A DNA stretch of 12,500 bases from assembly GCA_009663005.1 (NCBI GenBank), contig CM018895.1:16966929-16979428 (forward strand), given 5' to 3'. A program made the translations under genes and the position numbers. The notes beneath the pieces were generated by a model. It did not search any database. It saw only the letters and a list, made by a program, of their open reading frames with translations, and was not told the origin of the DNA. This DNA is from Actinidia chinensis (lineage: Eukaryota; Streptophyta; Magnoliopsida; Ericales; Actinidiaceae). Shown here piece by piece: positions 9,093 to 12,500 of this stretch (position 1 is the first letter of the stretch; the number at the start of each line of letters is the position of its first letter).

Positions 9093-9105
9093 CGCATTAA
9101 ATGCG
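9093..9105. repeat. Perfect 6+1+6 inverted repeat CGCATT-A-AATGCG
   Basis: A 13-base palindrome with a single central base lies about 410 bp upstream of the TATA box of antisense copy A. It shares the GCGC/ATTAA theme with the 18 bp tandem duplication at 9330. It could be a protein-binding site; short palindromes also arise by chance. Confidence 0.4.
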
Positions 9106-9329
9106 TACCAATATTTTACCCGGGTAATCTGAAGTTACCCTTATTGCGCGGGGGAGATGCTTACTTGCTCGCTCAAAGAGTTTGTTTGCCTAGCTCGAAC
9201 TACAAGTCTCAAACCATGGCCGCCCATAATTCTTATATCGTCCTAAGGAGTGAAGACCGGCTTCTGAGGATGCGCCAGTTCGTTTACAAAACGCACTTAA
9301 GGGTAATTCGTGATCACCATTACAGACGT

Positions 9330-9365
9330 GCGCCATTAATGATGAACGCGCCATTCATTATGACA
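9330..9365 (+). repeat. 18 bp tandem duplication starting GCGCCATT
   Basis: Units 9330-9347 and 9348-9365 both begin GCGCCATT and agree at about 14 of 18 positions by eye. This is a small local duplication in the spacer upstream of antisense copy A. Confidence 0.6.
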
Positions 9366-9639
9366 AGGACATCTGGATCGCCATATTCGACGGATCATTC
9401 GGCCATATGGATCTCGTCGCCCAAAGCTTATACGCTTAAGGTGTGGAAAGGAGTGGGAGGTACCCAGAACCCGTTTCACCCTGACTACCGCTAAAATGAA
9501 CGCATCCATGCCAAAGTAATCAAGTCAAAAAAGGAAGAAAACGACCAAAGTGGAAAAACGAACCAGTTTTTTTTTATCCACCGAGATCACGGATCCAGTA
9601 GTAAATAAAAAAAATGAATAAATACAAAAGGAGGAATCC

Positions 9640-10636
9640 TTAGACAACTTCGCCAACCCTCTCTACCCCGGATGCCCCTTCTTCGGCCGCTCTTTTCTCG
9701 GCTTCAGCCTCCTCTTGGCGAGGAATTCATGATCCATCTCGACGTCCTCCAGTCGACGCCGACGGGTCAGGATACTGGTGCGGAGTTTGCCGCTTGCAGA
9801 AGTCAAAGGCCGTCTCCGAAATAAGAGGATGCCGATCCCCTCACAGCCTCTAAAAAGTCATCGACTCTTTGAACGCGGCGATGATCCTACCGTGCGTGAT
9901 AGAATGGCTTTTCCAGATAGGAGAGACCTCGCCTCTCGCCTAGCGATGACCTTGGTCTCTGGCAATCGGCATCCTAGGCGAGCTTCTCCCCTTCGCTTCT
10001 CCGCAGCAAGGGCAAAACCCTCTAATTCAATGAACCCGATTTGCACTCGAACCATCTCCATTGCGGAGATTCAGCGACAGCCTTTTGATTGAGAGCGCCA
10101 CTCGGGAAATCCTTGCGCAAACGGCGAGAGAAGACCCCAAGATAACCCCTGCTACAAACAGAATCGAAATTACCGCACTGGAATATGAATGACACCACCT
10201 TTAGGGAAAAACAAATACCTGGCCGAGCACATGGATGAAAAACTTGGTCACAACTGACGAAAGGTGAGCTATCACCTTCTCCTTGTCCGCCGAGAGTAAA
10301 TCACCCCGCCAGAAAATTTTTTCTGCTGTAAGGCCGCACTGTGCCATCATGAAGCCTGTGGGCATAGGCTTCGCCAAGAGTTCGTTTGACCGAACTACCC
10401 ACTCCTGAAAGCAATGGGCGGCCTCTGGGCGTTCCGACGCTCCAGTAGCGATTTTAGGCCTCTTTGACTCCGGCAATTGGGCGACCTGCTTTCCCTTGAC
10501 CCATCGTCCAAAATCCTTTTACGGATGTGGTTATCGGACCCTTCCGAGATAACAACGCCTTCGAAGCAGACGGGGGTGGCGGCCTTTTGAGCCACAACCT
10601 TGGCGAGATCACTAAGCTTGAGTCTCTGAGACACGC
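9640..10636 (-). pseudogene. Antisense gene copy B, partial (last two exons)
   Basis: This is a second, diverged copy of the 3' half of the antisense gene. Its first visible exon (10636-10219, 418 bp against 419 bp in copy A) follows an acceptor TTATCAG and reads S-Q-R-L-K-L-S-D-L-A-K-V-V-A-Q-K, then G-V-V-I-S-E-G and later S-A-D-K-E-K-V-I-A-H-L and V-T-K-F-F. The last exon (10148-9640, 509 bp against 469 bp) starts with L-G-S-S-L-A-V, has a charged, probably coiled-coil middle (near 10061-9900), then the G-S-A-S-S-Y-F-G-D-G block and F-C-K-R near 9830-9791. An acidic tail (E-E-A-E-A-E-K-R-A-A-E-E) ends at TAA 9642-9640. Several indels interrupt it. The first two exons, including the Transposase_28-like part, are not visible upstream, so it is truncated or rearranged. 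Confidence 0.72.
10149..10218 (-). other. Intron of antisense copy B
   Basis: On the - strand GTATTTG starts at 10218 and TTTGTAGCAG ends at 10149, 70 bp with T-rich content. It sits at the same place as the 63 bp intron of copy A although the intron sequences have diverged, which supports it as a genuine conserved splice unit. Confidence 0.65.
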
Positions 10637-10965
10637 CTGATAACTGATTAACAAGGCGTCCTAGAAGAAGGTTGAGACGTCGGAGTAAGTTCAGTAGTTA
10701 CAATTAGTGAGGTCAAAAGTGCTGAAGGGACAGGGGAGCCCCCCTATCTCTAAAGATAATCAACGGTGAGTCTACTCAGAAATAACAGTGGGGAAGAAGA
10801 AGCAGTGTGTGGATAGGAGCCGCTTCGCAACAAAGTTCCGCATTAAGGCCTCATTGCCATGTGGCTCCATCGAGTGGTTGCCACCATCCATTAAGGCACG
10901 TCAGCAGAAGACAGAAAGAAAGAAATTACGTATCGAAGATTCCCACTGTTCCATCTCGACCACTC
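10637..10965. other. Unassigned stretch before the 3' LTR
   Basis: About 330 bp between the start of the visible copy B exon and the purine tract. A - strand frame around 10900-10790 (M-D-G-G-N-H-S-M-E-P-H then N-F-V-A-K-R-L-L) might be part of a missing upstream exon of copy B, but I see no convincing match to exons 1 or 2 of copy A. A + strand frame at 10788-11009 runs into the LTR and looks accidental. A purine-rich stretch (GGGGAAGAAGAAG) at about 10790-10803 is an alternative polypurine tract. Confidence 0.5.
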
Positions 10966-10976
10966 GAGTAGGAGGG
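10966..10976 (+). other. Polypurine tract candidate (plus-strand primer)
   Basis: GAGTAGGAGGG lies just before the proposed 3' LTR start and is separated from it by CTAC. RNase H-resistant purine tracts at this place prime plus-strand DNA synthesis. The single T and the four-base gap make it an imperfect candidate. Confidence 0.5.
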
Positions 10977-10980
10977 CTAC

Positions 10981-11665
10981 TGATGTGGGGTAAAATATTC
11001 ACCTATTAATATTCAAGTTACCTCGCCCCAAGGAGACAATGGACATCGCCAGACTCAATCCTAGGGAAGTCCCATCTCCGCATAGAATGATAAACGCTAT
11101 CTCAGAACCCTCTTGACTAAGGGTTAAAACGAAGTCAACGATCAGCGGAACCCTCGCAAGTCATCTCCCTTGAGCTCGCAAGAGCCAAAATCGGAGTGCC
11201 TCATCAGCTCACCAAGCGCCAGGGTACTGTGCCTCCTCACCCTTGGGCCCATCCGAATTTCTCCCCCACGAGCCACCGACAATTACGGGGATACTACCAT
11301 ATGGGCAAAAATTCCCAATGATGTTTTCCTAATCTCCGAGATATCTTCCATACGTATCATTCTGAGGATCTCGCCGTGATCCAGGGGGCACGGACCCATC
11401 CCCATTACTCCATTATAAAAAAGGCGCTCCCCCATTATACAAAGGCGACGCTCAACACACCCCCCATCTCTTCAGGAGCTATCTTACCTACTTTCATTGC
11501 CTTGGTCTGATCTCCAAGCCGGACGTGTTTTGAGCGGCCTCGCCCCGGCCCGTTTACTTTTTGTTCATATGATGCAAGGTCGCCCTTCGAATATCCGAGG
11601 TTCCCGTGCCGAGGAGACCGAGCAACATTGACTGTTGGGTGCTCGCACCAGTTTTTACCACAACA
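10981..11665 (+). repeat. 3' LTR
   Basis: The right end is fixed by alignment with the 5' LTR remnant (ACAACA at 11660-11665, then flank). The left end is inferred: TGATGTGGGG at 10981 is the first TG after the purine tract, which gives a 685 bp repeat beginning TG and ending CA. Only 11502-11665 can be compared with the 5' copy in this window. That part shows roughly 18 mismatches and about eight small indels by hand alignment, so the two LTRs have diverged strongly. U3 with a TATA box at 11414 and the polypyrimidine C-run at 11460-11465 are recognisable. A left end near 10805 cannot be excluded. Confidence 0.7.
11414..11420 (+). promoter_or_regulatory. TATA box of the LTR promoter
   Basis: TATAAAA, followed by more A, lies about 245 bp before the LTR end. 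Transcription of the element would begin around 25-35 bases downstream (about 11445-11455), setting the U3/R border. The equivalent site in the 5' LTR, which would drive gag-pol, is outside the window. Confidence 0.65.
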
Positions 11666-11714
11666 AATTTAATCAAAGATTTAGATTGAAACCTCATCTT
11701 GAATCGCAACCAAG
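11666..11714. other. Flank between 3' LTR and the - strand gene
   Basis: These 49 bases are host-side sequence. The first five, AATTT, are the expected target-site duplication if the LTR end is right. The other copy would lie left of the window. On the - strand this is the region immediately after the stop codon of the neighbouring frame. Confidence 0.6.
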
Positions 11715-12500
11715 TCAACTAGAAGTTTTCTTCGATTTTCTAAGAGCTAGAATATTGAGCTTCTGACCCATATCTTTAGTGGTTTCTTCATTACCTCTCT
11801 TGTTCATCTTTGGTGATTCCTCTCTGTCTACTGTTTGGGAATGATTTGATTCTTTGTTCCTAACCATGACATCTGGATCCATTCCAAAAGGCCCAATGAC
11901 AATTTCGAGCCCATTTGTATTTGTCTCTGGAACTACCTCCTCCCCATTAAACTGTAGCCCATTAATTATCACAAGGTCATCCTCTCCCGGACTTGTTATT
12001 GCTTCACCATGCTCAATTGGAAGAGGAATATTTGAATCCACAAGAACACATGCAACCTGGCCCCCCTTCATTAACTTGTGTTGTGATTCTTCAGCTTCTT
12101 TGTTGGTAGTGGAAGCCGACTCAGTAAACCCATTCCCCTGATTATACTTCTCCGGAGCAGATTGATGCTTCCCAACAACTAGATCCTTGTTTAGTCTAGC
12201 AAAAATTCCTCCCACGTGTATCTCTTCCTGAATCTTTTTGGCTGCATCGTCTGATCCTCCGTCTTCTGAATCCTTCTTCAACTCCGATTCACTTTCACTG
12301 TCGGAAACCATGGCTACTACCGCAGTCTTTTCGACTATTCCTTTTCCTTCAGTATATGATTCTTCTTGGATTCGGACTTTATAAGTCTTCTCTCGAACCT
12401 CCACATTAATCCAGCAATCAATTTCGAAATTATTTTCCGTTTCGATAAGAACTCTACCTTTACCGAAAGATAGACACTTGCTGGTTTCCCTGTCTAATGT
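11715..12500 (-). CDS. Partial ORF, probable plant LINE ORF1 C-terminal part
   Basis: The frame is open without a stop from the window edge to TGA 11717-11715, giving 261 codons; the N-terminus is beyond 12500, so the in-window GTG at 12404 is not a real start. Visible residues 8-45 (C-L-S-F-G-K-G-R-V-L-I-E-T, then I-N-V-E-V, then K-V-R-I-Q-E-E) resemble the stretch that follows the RNA-recognition motif in plant LINE ORF1-type proteins, where G-R-V-L-I-x-T and V-x-V-x-E-E patterns are common. An acidic serine stretch (S-D-S-E-S-E-S-E) lies at about 66-73. The remaining ~170 residues are charged and low in complexity, ending L-R-K-S-K-K-T-S-S. LINE ORF1 proteins bind element RNA. No zinc knuckle is visible. 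It may instead be a host RNA-binding protein gene derived from such an element. Base composition is AT-richer than the LTR element. Confidence 0.5.
   Translation of the reverse strand, partial: TLDRETSKCLSFGKGRVLIETENNFEIDCWINVEVREKTYKVRIQEESYTEGKGIVEKTAVVAMVSDSESESELKKDSEDGGSDDAAKKIQEEIHVGGIFARLNKDLVVGKHQSAPEKYNQGNGFTESASTTNKEAEESQHKLMKGGQVACVLVDSNIPLPIEHGEAITSPGEDDLVIINGLQFNGEEVVPETNTNGLEIVIGPFGMDPDVMVRNKESNHSQTVDREESPKMNKRGNEETTKDMGQKLNILALRKSKKTSS

Larger units (their letters stand above)
8680..9639. other. Non-coding stretch between the two antisense gene copies
   Basis: No recognisable protein is encoded on either strand. It holds the upstream region of antisense copy A (with an inverted repeat at 9093-9105 and an 18 bp tandem duplication at 9330-9365) and the region past the stop of copy B, which is A/T-rich at 9560-9620. 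Open frames of 134 and 141 codons lie here but match no element domain and look accidental. Confidence 0.6.
1..11665 (+). mobile_element. Degenerate Ty3/gypsy (Tat-lineage-like) LTR retrotransposon
   Basis: One retroelement fills this stretch. Window bases 1-171 reappear at 11502-11665 in direct orientation, marking the two LTRs; the 5' LTR is cut by the window edge. Inside come, in order, a primer binding site, gag, protease, reverse transcriptase, RNase H, a second RNase H-like domain and integrase. A 5 kb spacer with antisense coding sequence on the - strand follows, then a purine-rich tract and the 3' LTR. The integrase after RT/RNase H places it in Ty3/gypsy. The second RNase H, the antisense genes and the lack of a visible chromodomain point to the Tat lineage. 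Every gene carries several frameshifts and stops, so it is not autonomous; mobilisation in trans by an intact relative cannot be excluded. Lineage assignment rests on recalled family features, not a search. Confidence 0.93.

Noticed and set aside
8693..9097. 134-codon - strand open frame upstream of antisense copy A
   Set aside because: It ends before the TATA box of copy A and matches no element protein that I recognise; more likely promoter-side non-coding DNA.
9069..9494. 141-codon + strand open frame in the spacer
   Set aside because: No domain or compositional support, and it crosses the inverted repeat and the 18 bp duplication; treated as accidental.
10790..10806. GGGGAAGAAGAAGCAG followed by TG as polypurine tract and LTR start
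   Set aside because: Possible, but the tract at 10966 followed by TGATGTGGGG fits what I recall of this element type better; the 5' LTR copy needed to decide is outside the window.
10788..11009. 73-codon + strand open frame with a lysine-rich start
   Set aside because: It runs across the proposed polypurine tract and into the 3' LTR, so it is not a plausible gene.
11854..12141. 95-codon + strand open frame
   Set aside because: It is the complement of the 261-codon - strand frame, which has better composition and a recognisable N-terminal pattern.
1..12500. CRISPR array, tRNA or rRNA gene, bacterial operon
   Set aside because: No regularly spaced identical repeats, no cloverleaf-like or rRNA-like segment seen, and the content is that of a plant retrotransposon.

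Overview
The window is plant nuclear DNA, probably eudicot. It is almost entirely one decayed Ty3/gypsy LTR retrotransposon on the + strand, about 1-11665. The left window edge cuts its 5' LTR. The family is recognised from the pol domain order (protease, reverse transcriptase, RNase H, a second RNase H with its own F-V-D-G motif, integrase with no visible chromodomain) and from a long spacer after pol that carries antisense coding sequence. Both traits point to the Tat lineage. No host organism can be named from the sequence.

Layout: 1-171 is the 3' end of the 5' LTR; 175-192 is the primer binding site; 285 to about 1870 is the gag remnant; about 1880-5887 is the pol remnant. A quasi-periodic spacer covers 5888-6343. 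On the - strand, 6344-8571 is a broken four-exon gene that resembles the 'putative gypsy type transposon' (Transposase_28-like) proteins, with a TATA box at 8679-8672. After a non-coding stretch (8680-9639), a second, partial copy of the same antisense gene lies at 9640-10636 and holds only its last two exons. A short unassigned stretch leads to a purine-rich tract and the 3' LTR (about 10981-11665, TATA box at 11414). Every element gene is interrupted by many stops and frameshifts, so the element cannot be autonomous.

Right of the 3' LTR the sequence changes character. An AT-richer - strand frame stays open for 261 codons, from the window edge at 12500 to a TGA at 11715. It resembles the C-terminal part of a plant LINE ORF1 (RNA-binding type). 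The LTR ends only 49 bp past this stop, so the retrotransposon may have landed in or beside a LINE. 

The main points of interest are the duplicated, spliced antisense gene, and the contrast between the heavily broken element, whose LTR mismatches are mostly A/C and G/T, and the clean open frame beside it.
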